The position numbers and the translations under genes are program-made. A stretch of 64,000 nucleotides of DNA. It comes from Sphingobacteriales bacterium 50-39 (GTDB taxonomy: Bacteria > Bacteroidota > Bacteroidia > Chitinophagales > Chitinophagaceae). Positions 23,359 through 32,405 of this stretch are shown here, in pieces. The stretch lies in contig MKTZ01000003.1 in NCBI GenBank assembly GCA_001898505.1, forward strand, positions 1-64,000, in the 5' to 3' direction. Positions within the stretch are counted from its first letter, which is position 1. Each line of letters opens with the position of its first letter. The notes beneath the pieces were generated by a model. That model searched no databases, was not told the DNA's origin, and worked only from the letters and a program-made list of their open reading frames with translations.

Positions 23359-24957
23359 ATGAAAAGAATACAACGCATAGGTCTGATAGTGCTGTCTATC
23401 TTTTTTGTTCAGCATTTATTTGCTCTTGACATTATTCCATACCCATTGCAGGTAGAGACGAGGTCAGGCTCCTTTAATCTGGGACATTCTTCCGGGATAC
23501 TTTATACTGGCAACTGTCAAAAAGAAGCAGCATTTCTGAAGACTGTGCTGGAAAAGGAAAATCACGGATCCCTGCCTGTCGAAGCCTTTAGCGCATCCAT
23601 GTTTGAAAACCCGATCATATGCACCATCAATGCTAAACTGAATGAAAGCATGGGGAGCGAGGGCTATGATCTTACGGTGAACGCTGACAAGGTTCAAATA
23701 AATGCGGCAAGCCCTGCCGGTGTATTTTATGCCGTCCAGACCCTACGGCAGCTGATCACAGCGAGTAATTTCATACCCTGCTGTCATATTTTCGACAAGC
23801 CGCGGTTTGCATGGCGTAGCTTTATGCTGGATGAGGGCCGGTATTTTAAAGGCGAGCGGGTCGTAAAGCAGTTGTTGGATCAGATGGCCCTTTTAAAAAT
23901 GAATGTATTTCACTGGCATCTCACAGACGACCAGGGATGGCGTATCGAAATAAAAAAATATCCGCTGCTCACCACCATTGGCTCGAGGAGAGACTCCACG
24001 CAGCAGGGCGTATGGCCTTCCGGATGGAACAGCACTGTTTATGACGGTGTGCCACACCAGGGGTATTATACGCAAGCGCAGATAAAGGATATTGTGCGCT
24101 ATGCCGCTGAAAGGCATATCACTGTCGTCCCGGAAATAGAAATGCCCGGTCATGCGAGTGCGGCTATTGCCAGTTATCCTTTTCTGGGAGCGGAGAACAA
24201 GCCCATAAAGGTGCCCGTGAAGTTTGGAGTACAGTACAATGTTTTTAATGTGGCTGATCCGAAGGTGCTGCGTTTCATAGAAGACGTACTGGACGAAGTT
24301 GTTGGGCTCTTCCCTTCGAAGATTATCCATATCGGAGGTGATGAAGTGCGATATGACCAATGGAAGAGCTCTCCCCAGGTGCAGGCGTATATAAAGCAAC
24401 AGGGGTTGAATTCACCGGCGGACCTGCAAGTGAGCTTTACCAATAATATATCACATCTTCTGGAGTCCAAACATAGGCGGATGATGGGGTGGAACGAGAT
24501 ATTAGGGAGCAAGGTCCATGACTTCAACCAGGAAGAAGGCGTCCGGGAAAAGCTGTCACAGAGCGCTATCATCCATTTCTGGGTCGGTGATACGAGCCTG
24601 ATCACTTCCGCGGCGGAGGCAGGTCATGATATCGTCAATTCGCTCAACGACTATACCTATCTGGACTATGACGATAAGAGCATCAGCCTGGAGAAAGCGT
24701 ATTCCTTCGAGCCTGTACCTGCCAGTCTCCCTGCACGGGACACGGCAAGGATACTGGGGCTGGGCTGCCAGATGTGGGGGGAATGGATACCCACCGTGGA
24801 GCAGATGAATGAAAGGGTATATCCCCGCCTGGCCGCTTATGCGGAAGTGGGATGGACCAGCCGGCGCAATAAAGATTATAAGCGATGGCTTGCCGGGCTG
24901 CCCGCATTGGAGGCCCGCTGGATCAATGAGGGAATTCATTTCACCGCCGTAAAATAA
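23359..24957 (+). CDS. GH20 beta-N-acetylhexosaminidase
   Basis: 532 residues from the ATG at 23359, which gives a clean signal peptide (QRIGLIVLSIFFVQHLFAL); an ATG at 23332 is possible. An N-terminal GH20b-type alpha/beta domain (about 20-140) precedes the TIM barrel. The catalytic Asp328-Glu329 pair is in HIGGDEVRYDQW. The entry motif FAWRSFMLDEGRYFKGERVVKQLLD and the LTDDQGWRIEIKKYP strand are typical. The enzyme removes terminal GlcNAc or GalNAc from chitobiose or glycans in the periplasm. The next gene, galM, starts four bases after its stop. Together with NagP and NagX this points to GlcNAc use. Confidence 0.93.
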   Translation: MKRIQRIGLIVLSIFFVQHLFALDIIPYPLQVETRSGSFNLGHSSGILYTGNCQKEAAFLKTVLEKENHGSLPVEAFSASMFENPIICTINAKLNESMGSEGYDLTVNADKVQINAASPAGVFYAVQTLRQLITASNFIPCCHIFDKPRFAWRSFMLDEGRYFKGERVVKQLLDQMALLKMNVFHWHLTDDQGWRIEIKKYPLLTTIGSRRDSTQQGVWPSGWNSTVYDGVPHQGYYTQAQIKDIVRYAAERHITVVPEIEMPGHASAAIASYPFLGAENKPIKVPVKFGVQYNVFNVADPKVLRFIEDVLDEVVGLFPSKIIHIGGDEVRYDQWKSSPQVQAYIKQQGLNSPADLQVSFTNNISHLLESKHRRMMGWNEILGSKVHDFNQEEGVREKLSQSAIIHFWVGDTSLITSAAEAGHDIVNSLNDYTYLDYDDKSISLEKAYSFEPVPASLPARDTARILGLGCQMWGEWIPTVEQMNERVYPRLAAYAEVGWTSRRNKDYKRWLAGLPALEARWINEGIHFTAVK

Positions 24958-24961
24958 CCTT

Positions 24962-25993
24962 ATGAGACTGGATAAACAGCAGCATCCGGACGGCGTTGTG
25001 TACGAGCTTGCCAACGACCGGGGTGTCAGCATTAAAGTGACCAATTATGGATGTATCATACTTTCCATTGTCACACCCGACAGACAGGGGATAAAAAAGA
25101 ATATCGTAGCAGGTTTTGAGACGGTGGCCGAATATATACCTAATCCCGACTATTTTGGTTGCATAGTAGGCCGTGTCACCAGCCGTACTTCCGGGGCGGG
25201 ATTCTATATCAATGGCCAGCGGTATCAACTCTCTGCCAACAAGGGCAGCGATCATCTGCATGGAGGGTTTAAGGGATTTGACCAAAGATACTGGCAGGTG
25301 AAAGAGGAGATACAAAGCCCGCAGATAGCAGGAGTTGTCTTTTCGTATCAAAGTCCGCAAGGAGAGGAAGGGTATCCCGGATGTCTCGATGTCACCATGG
25401 GATATTTCCTGAATAATGACAACCGGCTGACCCTGCGTTATCAGGCCACTCCCGATCAGACCACTCCTGTCAATCTTACCAATCACAGCTATTTTAATCT
25501 GACGGGCTTTGAAGAACCTACTATCGATGAGCATAGTTTGATGATCAACGCAGAGAGGTATACGCCGTTGAATGCATCTCTTGTGCCTTCGGGAAAAGTT
25601 CTTTCTGTAAGGGACACTGTCCTTGATTTCGGCAGGCATACGCCTGTTGGGCAGCGTATGGGGGATTTGGAGGACGGCAGCTATGATCACAATTATGTGC
25701 TGGATAAGCCCTATCGGGAGATGGGGCTGGCAGCTGAAGTAATATCCCCTTCTACCGGCAGGCTGTTGAGAGTATATTCCGACCAGCCCTGTTTGGGACT
25801 TTATACTTCAGGCTACCTGGATGGAACCCGTATCGGCACGCAGGGAAAAAGCTATCTGCGTAATGGGGCGCTTTGTCTGGAGGCACAGCAGTATCCTGAT
25901 GCCGTCAACCGGCCTGAGTTCCCCAGCACGTTGGTAGGGCCGGGGAGTGAGTATAGTGCAACAACTATTTTTGAATTTGGGGTAGTCGATTAA
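24962..25993 (+). CDS. galM: Aldose 1-epimerase (galactose mutarotase)
   Basis: 343-residue cytoplasmic beta-sandwich enzyme that interconverts alpha and beta anomers. Active-site motifs are present: NKGSDHLHGG, the catalytic His in PVNLTNHSYFNLTG, DHNYVLD, and the Glu near the end in GALCLEAQQYPDAVN. It has no signal peptide although many Bacteroidota mutarotases do. It starts four bases after the hexosaminidase gene, so it may process the released sugar. Its TAA stop overlaps the stop of glmM on the other strand. Confidence 0.92.
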   Translation: MRLDKQQHPDGVVYELANDRGVSIKVTNYGCIILSIVTPDRQGIKKNIVAGFETVAEYIPNPDYFGCIVGRVTSRTSGAGFYINGQRYQLSANKGSDHLHGGFKGFDQRYWQVKEEIQSPQIAGVVFSYQSPQGEEGYPGCLDVTMGYFLNNDNRLTLRYQATPDQTTPVNLTNHSYFNLTGFEEPTIDEHSLMINAERYTPLNASLVPSGKVLSVRDTVLDFGRHTPVGQRMGDLEDGSYDHNYVLDKPYREMGLAAEVISPSTGRLLRVYSDQPCLGLYTSGYLDGTRIGTQGKSYLRNGALCLEAQQYPDAVNRPEFPSTLVGPGSEYSATTIFEFGVVD

Positions 25994-26002
25994 AGACTAC
26001 CC
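25980..26002. terminator. Shared hairpin at converging galM/glmM ends
   Basis: GGGTAGTC (25980-25987) and GACTACCC (25995-26002) form a perfect 8-bp stem whose loop region contains TTAA, the overlapping stop codons of both genes. T-tracts are weak on both strands, so it may work as a bidirectional 3'-end hairpin more than as a strong terminator. Confidence 0.45.
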
Positions 26003-27387
26003 TTTACTTCTTTCATTACACCTGCCGCCAGTTCCTGTGCCGCCTTTTCTGTCTCGCCTTCTGAATATACGCGGATGATCGGCTCCGTATTCGACCCCCG
26101 CAAATGGACCCATCCCCTGTCAAATTCGATCTTCAATCCATCCTCTGTATTGGTCTCATAATCCTTGTACTTCCCCTTCATATTTTCCAGCACGCCGTCG
26201 ATCATCTTTTTCAACTGTTCCTGTGGCGCTGCAGGCAGCGTCACTTTATTCTTCGACATAAAATAGTTGGGGAATGAGTCCCGATAGGCGCGCATGCCTG
26301 TGCCCGCCTCGGCCAGCCCGCTAAGGAAGAGACCGATGCCGATAAGCGCATCCCGCCCATAATGGAAGTCAGGGACGATGATCCCGCCATTGCCTTCGCC
26401 TCCAATGACCGCCTGGACCGCCTTCATCTTTGTCACCACATTTACCTCGCCCACTGCAGAAGGGTAGTACTGGCCTCCACGCCTCGCCGTAACGTCCTTC
26501 AATGCACGCGTCGAGGACATATTCGACACGGTATTGCCTTTGCGACGACTTAGTATATAATCCGCTACTGCCACCAGCGTGTATTCCTCGCCGAACAGTG
26601 TTCCGTCCTCGCAGACAAAACAAAGCCTGTCTACATCCGGATCAACGGCAATACCCAGGTGAGCTTTTTGTTTCTTTACCTCTTCGCAGAGACCTACAAG
26701 GTGTTCCTGCAGGGGTTCCGGATCGTGGGCAAATTCGCCAGTCACTTCTCCATTCAATACCGTTATGTCGTTTACACCCAGCGCCTTTAAGAGGGCCGGT
26801 ACATAGGTCGCGCCCGTGGAGTTTATGCCATCCACTACCACCTTGAAATCCCGGGCTGCGATGGCCGTCTTGTTCACCAGCGGGTAGTCCAATATAGCCT
26901 GGATATGTTTTTCCAAAAAACCTTTTGGCGCGCGATACTGCCCTCCTTTTTCGACCGGGGCAAACTGAAAAGCAGCTTTTTCCGCCTTGTCCAGGACTGT
27001 GGCTCCATCTGCCGCGCTAATGAATTCTCCATCCGCATTTAATAGCTTCAGGGCATTCCATTGTTTTGGATTATGGCTGGCGGTAATGATGATGCCGCCA
27101 CCTGCCTGCTCCCATTTCACGGCCATCTCTACCGTGGGGGTGGTGGATAGTCCCAGGTCGACCACGTCGAGTCCTAATCCCAGGAGTGTCTGTACTACGA
27201 GGTTGCTTACCATTTCCCCGCTGATACGGCCGTCGCGTCCAATGACGATGACGGGGCGGGCGTTTTTTTCTTTCAACCAGCTGCCATAGGCCGCTGCAAA
27301 TTTTACGATGTCAAGGGGGGTTAAGTTTTCCCCCGGCTGGCCGCCGATGGTTCCACGGATACCGGAAATACTTTTTATCAGTGTCAT
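25990..27387 (-). CDS. glmM: Phosphoglucosamine mutase / phosphohexomutase
   Basis: 465-residue alpha-D-phosphohexomutase. The phosphoserine loop is ITASHNPKQWNAL with Ser104, the metal loop is DPDVDRLCFV, the sugar-binding loop is GGEGNGG, and the phosphate-binding tail has RGSNTEPIIRVYSE. GlmM makes glucosamine-1-phosphate for cell-wall precursors; close relatives act on phosphomannose. Here it is the last gene of a nagX-nagP-glmM unit: its ATG overlaps the nagP stop by four bases. Placement with a GlcNAc transporter suggests linkage of sugar uptake to amino-sugar supply. Confidence 0.88.
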   Translation of the reverse strand: MTLIKSISGIRGTIGGQPGENLTPLDIVKFAAAYGSWLKEKNARPVIVIGRDGRISGEMVSNLVVQTLLGLGLDVVDLGLSTTPTVEMAVKWEQAGGGIIITASHNPKQWNALKLLNADGEFISAADGATVLDKAEKAAFQFAPVEKGGQYRAPKGFLEKHIQAILDYPLVNKTAIAARDFKVVVDGINSTGATYVPALLKALGVNDITVLNGEVTGEFAHDPEPLQEHLVGLCEEVKKQKAHLGIAVDPDVDRLCFVCEDGTLFGEEYTLVAVADYILSRRKGNTVSNMSSTRALKDVTARRGGQYYPSAVGEVNVVTKMKAVQAVIGGEGNGGIIVPDFHYGRDALIGIGLFLSGLAEAGTGMRAYRDSFPNYFMSKNKVTLPAAPQEQLKKMIDGVLENMKGKYKDYETNTEDGLKIEFDRGWVHLRGSNTEPIIRVYSEGETEKAAQELAAGVMKEVKGSL

Positions 27388-28676
27388 TGTTTGGATCTCC
27401 CTACTTTATAGCCAAATATAGAGTAATACAGTATATATAAATAACAGGGGAAGGTACAAATAAAAAAAGCAAGGCTGTTCCCGATGGAGGGGCTGCCCTT
27501 TAGCTTGCCATAAAGGAGGGGGATCAGTGCACCTCCGGCTATACCCATGATCAGCAGACCTGATCCGATCTTTGTGAATTTTCCCAGCCCATCGATGGCC
27601 AGGGGCCATATGGCTGGCCACATCAGCGCGTTGGCCAATCCCAACAAAGTAATAAAGGTTATGGCGATATAGCCATGGGTGAGCTGTGCGCAGATGGTAA
27701 AAGCAATGCCTGCGATGGCGGATATCTTCAGCCCTGTCTGTTGAGACATGTATTTTGGTATGGTGAAGATACCCGTGATATAACCCAGCAGCATGGCCAG
27801 CAGGGTGAAGGTGGTGAAATATCGGGTCGTCGCCAGGCCCATGCCCATCGAGCGGCCATACATGCCAATGGCATCACCTGCCATCACTTCCACTCCTACA
27901 TAGAGGAAAAGGCAAATGACACCCAGTACCAGGTAAGGATATTGAAGAACGCTGGTTCTCGGGTTGTTCTTTTCTGCGCTGGCGTCTTCTTCGGCGTCGA
28001 TCTCCGGCAGGGAGGAGAGCCGGATGGCCACTGCCAGGCCTATTAGTACCAGGGCCATGATGATATAAGGTGAAATGATCCTTGCCGCCATCTCGTCCAG
28101 CAGTTGGTCTTTCGTGGCGCCTGTGGCAGCGTTGATCTTTGCCTCCAATGCATCGGCTCCTTTTAGCACCAGTGCACCCAGGATCAGGGGGCTGATGGCG
28201 CCGGCTGTTTTATTACAAACGCCCAAAATGCTGATACGCTTTGCGGCGCTTTCGATGGGGCCGAGGATTGTTGCGTATGGGTTGGAGGCAGTCTGCAGCA
28301 GGGTCAGTCCTGAGCCCTGTACAAAAAGGCCGAGAAGGAAAAGGGGAAAGCTCCTGGCCTGGGCGGCGGGAATAAAGATCAGCGAACCCAGCGCCATGAC
28401 CACCAGTCCCCAGGCCATACCGTTCTTAAAGCCTGTTTTTTTGAGGATAAAGGAAGAAGGTATCCCCAGGACAAAATAGGACATATAAAATGCTGTGGTA
28501 ACCAGGAAGGCCTGGAGATCATTTGTCAGCTGACAGGTGAGCTTGAGGAAAGGGATCAAGGTACTGTTCAGCCAGGTGGTAAACCCGAAGATAAAGAACA
28601 GGATGCCGATGATGACGATGGCGTTGCCCCCACGACGGGTGGGTATGGCAGCAGGGATGGCGACAGTTTGGCTCAT
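27384..28676 (-). CDS. nagP: NagP-like sugar:H+ symporter (FucP family MFS)
   Basis: 430-residue major facilitator with 12 predicted helices. The FucP/GluP subgroup is indicated by the opening helix IGILFFIFGFTTWLNSTLIPFLK, the SSFILKKTGFKNGM loop, and GLTLLQTASNPYATILGP in helix 4. A central acidic loop (about 225-240) separates the halves. In Bacteroidota such carriers next to hexosaminidase genes import N-acetylglucosamine. The gene overlaps glmM by four bases and follows nagX by 18 nt. The inner-membrane substrate is inferred from context; fucose or glucose carriers look similar. Confidence 0.8.
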   Translation of the reverse strand: MSQTVAIPAAIPTRRGGNAIVIIGILFFIFGFTTWLNSTLIPFLKLTCQLTNDLQAFLVTTAFYMSYFVLGIPSSFILKKTGFKNGMAWGLVVMALGSLIFIPAAQARSFPLFLLGLFVQGSGLTLLQTASNPYATILGPIESAAKRISILGVCNKTAGAISPLILGALVLKGADALEAKINAATGATKDQLLDEMAARIISPYIIMALVLIGLAVAIRLSSLPEIDAEEDASAEKNNPRTSVLQYPYLVLGVICLFLYVGVEVMAGDAIGMYGRSMGMGLATTRYFTTFTLLAMLLGYITGIFTIPKYMSQQTGLKISAIAGIAFTICAQLTHGYIAITFITLLGLANALMWPAIWPLAIDGLGKFTKIGSGLLIMGIAGGALIPLLYGKLKGSPSIGNSLAFFICTFPCYLYILYYSIFGYKVGRSKQ

Positions 28677-28694
28677 ATTGTAGATTGCACGATT

Positions 28695-29843
28695 TTATAG
28701 TTTAAAAAATATTTTCTTTTTGTAAAGGAAGTAGCACATACCCCATTCCAGCGCGAAGATGCATAAAGAGGAAAGGATCGCCTGTACAAAGACGGGTGCG
28801 CTGACGATCTGCAGGAGACCCGAGGCAATGCTGGTGATATAGCCGTTGAACCACCTGTCGCCGACGATCTCGAAGAAGAGGTAAATAAATATCGAGTTCA
28901 TACCCACCACCGTAAAGAATTGCAGATGTTTCCGGTGGTTGCGCAGGTCGATCCACCAGTAACACAGCGCCAGCATCAGCAGACAATAACCACCCGAAGC
29001 CAGGACAAATGAGCTGGTTGCTATACGTTTGATGATAGGTGTGATGCCTGCGGTGTCCAACAGAAACCCGGCCGCCAGGCAGGCGAGTCCGCCAATGATC
29101 ATGTAGCGGATCTTGACAGCGCTGGGCTTATTGCTCAGGAGCAGCTTGCCTGTTACGGCTCCCCATATGGTATGAGCCGCTGTGGGTATACAGTTGATCG
29201 CCACCCATCCGCCTTTGTTGATCTTATGCATGAGGATGGTGTCGATGTAATTGCCAAAATTATGCTGATCCGTAAAAGGCTGGTCGAAGCCTGGTACATG
29301 TATGCCCCTGTATAATAGCTCGGTCAATAGCAGCATTCCTATGCTGACCGCCAGCTGTGCTTTTATCGACCAGCGGAAAATGAGGAAAGCCACGAGGAGA
29401 GTGAAGGATAATTGTGTCAGTACATCCCAGAGCTCGAAGGAAAGGCCGTGGGACCGGACCGCGTAGTCCAGGACGCCCCAGAAGAAAAGCCAGCCGCTGC
29501 GTTTCAATGCTTTCCGGAAAGATTGTCCCCAGGAGACGCCGTTGTTCCATTGTTTGTCCAGCGACAGGGCCAGCGCCGTACCCGCCATGAACATGAATCC
29601 AGGCTGGATCAGGTCCCAGAACCGCAGTCCGTGCCAGGGATGGTGGTCGAACTGTATCGTAAACCAGTGAAAAGGGCCGCCTTCGGCGTACTCGTTCAGA
29701 TGGCCGTACAGCCCTGTGCTTTCCAGCATCAGCAATACCATAATGAGCCCCCGCATAAAGTCCAGGGAAAGGAGACGCCCCGACGGGCTGCTGACGGGTT
29801 TTTTCCCGATGTTCGGGCTGGCGGTAGTGGTAGCTGTTGGCAT
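28695..29843 (-). CDS. nagX: NagX-like DUF5009 membrane acyltransferase-family protein
   Basis: 382 residues with about ten hydrophobic helices and the motif FDHHPWHGLRFWDLIQPGFMFMAGTA. This motif is typical of the DUF5009/NagX proteins, relatives of heparan-alpha-glucosaminide N-acetyltransferase. The RLLSLDFMRGLIMVLLML start is also characteristic. NagX occurs in GlcNAc-use operons of several phyla, where an N-acetylating or transmembrane sugar-handling role has been suggested but is not settled. It heads the minus-strand operon nagX-nagP-glmM; the operator palindrome at 29896 lies just upstream of its start. Confidence 0.75.
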   Translation of the reverse strand: MPTATTTASPNIGKKPVSSPSGRLLSLDFMRGLIMVLLMLESTGLYGHLNEYAEGGPFHWFTIQFDHHPWHGLRFWDLIQPGFMFMAGTALALSLDKQWNNGVSWGQSFRKALKRSGWLFFWGVLDYAVRSHGLSFELWDVLTQLSFTLLVAFLIFRWSIKAQLAVSIGMLLLTELLYRGIHVPGFDQPFTDQHNFGNYIDTILMHKINKGGWVAINCIPTAAHTIWGAVTGKLLLSNKPSAVKIRYMIIGGLACLAAGFLLDTAGITPIIKRIATSSFVLASGGYCLLMLALCYWWIDLRNHRKHLQFFTVVGMNSIFIYLFFEIVGDRWFNGYITSIASGLLQIVSAPVFVQAILSSLCIFALEWGMCYFLYKKKIFFKL

Positions 29844-29895
29844 AGTAATGCCAAGATGCTAATTTTTTTCCAGAAAAGGCCATCAATCCTGTCAA

Positions 29896-29931
29896 CAAAC
29901 GTTTGCGCAAAATGCGGGGGGCTTATATTTG
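29896..29931 (+). promoter_or_regulatory. Promoter with CAAACGTTTG operator between nagX and the metalloprotease
   Basis: TTTG (29902-29905) and TATATTTG (29924-29931) are 18 nt apart, a strong consensus promoter for the plus-strand protease gene at 29953. The palindrome CAAACGTTTG at 29896-29905 overlaps its -33 box and lies 53 nt upstream of the nagX start, so one bound regulator could affect both directions. Confidence 0.6.
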
Positions 29932-29952
29932 TAGGGCACCAAAAGACTGCAC

Positions 29953-32391
29953 ATGAGACAGTTTTACGTTTTTGTCGTATTAATCGTAACGACCATCCGA
30001 CTGCTGGCGCAGCCGGTAAAAATAATCAGTATTGAAGAAAAGGTCAAAGGGCTGAAGGCCTATCCCGGCTTTTTCAATTTTTACTGGGATGAGCATAAAG
30101 GCAAGATATGGCTTCAGATAAGCCGGCTGGATAGCGAAGTTTTATACCAGCCCTCTCTTCCTGCCGGCCTTGGCTCCAATGATGTAGGCCTGGACAGAGG
30201 ATTGCTCGGGCCTGGCGCGGTGGTGAGATTCACCCGTATCGGCAATAAGGTGCTGATGATCCAGCCCAATTTCGATTACAGAGCCGTCACCAAAGATCCG
30301 GCCGAAAGACGCGCCGTCGAACAGTCTTTTGCGCAATCCACACTATGGGGCTTCACGGTAGAGGCGGAAAGCAAAGGTTCCGTGCTGGTGGATGCCACCA
30401 CCTTTTTATTGAGTGATGTAATGGGTGTTGCCAGCCGTCTGCGCAGTATGCACCAGGGCAATTATTCCCTCGACGCCAGCCGCAGCGCGCTTTATCTTCC
30501 TGCCACCAAAAACTTCCCTTTGAATACGGAGATCGAGGCCACCGTCAGCTTTGTCAACAACGACGGACAGGCCGGGGACTTTGTACGCAGTGTAACGCCC
30601 TCTTCCGACGCTATTACCCTCCGTATCCATCATTCCTTTGTGCAGCTGCCCGACAACAACTACCAGCCCCGGGTCTTTGATCCAAGGGCGGGTTATTTTG
30701 ACATTTCCTATTTCGATTATAGCACGCCGGTGTACGAACCTATCGAAAAACATTTTATTACCCGTCACCGTCTTATCAAGAAGGACCCCTCTGCCGCCGT
30801 GAGCGAGCCGGTGAAGCCCATCGTATATTACCTGGACAATGGCACGCCCGAGCCTATCCGCAGCGCCCTGATGCAGGGAGCCGGCTGGTGGTCAAAGGCT
30901 TTCGAGGCGGCAGGGTTCAAAAATGCCTTCCAGGTGAAATTATTGCCTGACAGCGCCGACCCCCGGGATATCCGGTATAATATGATCAATTGGGTTCATC
31001 GCAGCACCCGCGGCTGGTCCTATGGGGCCTCCGTCGTAGACCCCCGTACGGGCGAGATCATTAAAGGCAATGTGACACTGGGATCCCTGCGAGTCCGCCA
31101 GGACTATCTGATCGCTCAGGGGCTACTGGCCCCCTTTGAAAAAGGATTACCCGCGGATACCGCCAATCCCATGCTGAAAATGGCGTTGCATCGTCTGCGT
31201 CATCTGGCAGCGCATGAAGTGGGGCATACCCTTGGTCTTGCGCATAATTATATCGCCAGCGCCCAGGGACGGGCCAGCGTTATGGACTATCCTCATCCTC
31301 TTATCAATCTCGATCAGCAGGGGAATGTCGACCTTTCCGACGCGTATACCGATGAAATAGGAGATTGGGATAAGGTCAGCATCCTTTGGGGCTACCAGGA
31401 GATACCCAAGGGGGCTGATCCGTCCGCGACCCTCGACAAGGTGATAAAGGATGCCGCGGCCCGCGGTCTTAGTTTTATCTCGGATAGAGATGCCCGTGAC
31501 CCGGGGGGGATGCACCCCAATGCTCATTTATGGGATAATGGCAAGGACCCTGTCGCCGGATTGCAAGAGCTGATGAAGGTTCGTGCCAAGGCCCTTGCAC
31601 AGTTTGGCGAGAATAATATTCGCCCTGGCACGCCGATGGCCATGTTGGAGGATGTGCTCGTACCCGTATACCTGATGCACCGCTATCAGCTGGAGGCCGT
31701 GACGAAGGTCGTAGGAGGGCTGTATTATACGTATGCGTTGCGGGGAGATGGACAGGTCGTCACGAGGCCTTTGACAAAGGAGCAGCAGCTGGGCGCCCTG
31801 AATGCCATAGCCGACTGTATGTCCCCTGAGCTGCTGGCCCTGCCCGACAATATCATCCGAATGATCCCGCCCCGTCCGGCAGGATATGGTTATACTGTGG
31901 AGCTGTTCAATCATCGTACCGGACTTGTATTCGACCCGCTGGGGGCGGCTGAGTCCGCTACCGATCTGGGGCTATCCTTTCTGTTCAATACCGACAGGCT
32001 CAATCGAATGGCCGAGTACCAGGTAGAGAATGGCGGGCTGGGTGTAACCGAAATGATCGATACCCTGATCAGCCGGACCTGGAAGGCGCCTCGATTGAAA
32101 GGGTTGGCCGAGCTGATCCGTCAGCAGAATGGGCAGATGGTGCTCACCTATCTGTTGGCTGCCAGTGTGGATGAAAAAGCGTCTTTTGCGACCAAGGCTC
32201 AGCTGCGGTGGGAACTGGACAGGTTAAAGCCTATACTGGAAGACTTGCGTGTTAAAAGCAAGGATACGCCAGATGAAGGGAATACAGCGCTGGCGCTGGA
32301 GAGAATGAAGAATCCTGCCGGGGCTAAGGCTACTGTGAGAACCGTAGTGACCCCTCCGGGGTCGCCAATAGGATGCGAGGACATAGAATAA
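29953..32391 (+). CDS. Zinc-dependent metalloprotease (DUF5117/DUF4953 type)
   Basis: 812 residues with a Sec signal peptide (FYVFVVLIVTTIRLLAQP). The N-terminal half (about 30-300) corresponds to the DUF5118/DUF5117 region; the C-terminal half holds the metzincin-like zinc site H-E-V-G-H-T-L-G-L-A-H-N at 421-432. Glu422 is the catalytic base, and a later Met turn is seen near SVMDYPHP. Such proteins are abundant in Bacteroidota and are exported to the periplasm or surface; substrate is unknown. Its promoter overlaps the same palindrome found before the hexosaminidase gene, hinting at coregulation with GlcNAc use. Confidence 0.88.
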   Translation: MRQFYVFVVLIVTTIRLLAQPVKIISIEEKVKGLKAYPGFFNFYWDEHKGKIWLQISRLDSEVLYQPSLPAGLGSNDVGLDRGLLGPGAVVRFTRIGNKVLMIQPNFDYRAVTKDPAERRAVEQSFAQSTLWGFTVEAESKGSVLVDATTFLLSDVMGVASRLRSMHQGNYSLDASRSALYLPATKNFPLNTEIEATVSFVNNDGQAGDFVRSVTPSSDAITLRIHHSFVQLPDNNYQPRVFDPRAGYFDISYFDYSTPVYEPIEKHFITRHRLIKKDPSAAVSEPVKPIVYYLDNGTPEPIRSALMQGAGWWSKAFEAAGFKNAFQVKLLPDSADPRDIRYNMINWVHRSTRGWSYGASVVDPRTGEIIKGNVTLGSLRVRQDYLIAQGLLAPFEKGLPADTANPMLKMALHRLRHLAAHEVGHTLGLAHNYIASAQGRASVMDYPHPLINLDQQGNVDLSDAYTDEIGDWDKVSILWGYQEIPKGADPSATLDKVIKDAAARGLSFISDRDARDPGGMHPNAHLWDNGKDPVAGLQELMKVRAKALAQFGENNIRPGTPMAMLEDVLVPVYLMHRYQLEAVTKVVGGLYYTYALRGDGQVVTRPLTKEQQLGALNAIADCMSPELLALPDNIIRMIPPRPAGYGYTVELFNHRTGLVFDPLGAAESATDLGLSFLFNTDRLNRMAEYQVENGGLGVTEMIDTLISRTWKAPRLKGLAELIRQQNGQMVLTYLLAASVDEKASFATKAQLRWELDRLKPILEDLRVKSKDTPDEGNTALALERMKNPAGAKATVRTVVTPPGSPIGCEDIE

Positions 32392-32405
32392 GCTTATTTT
32401 GACAT

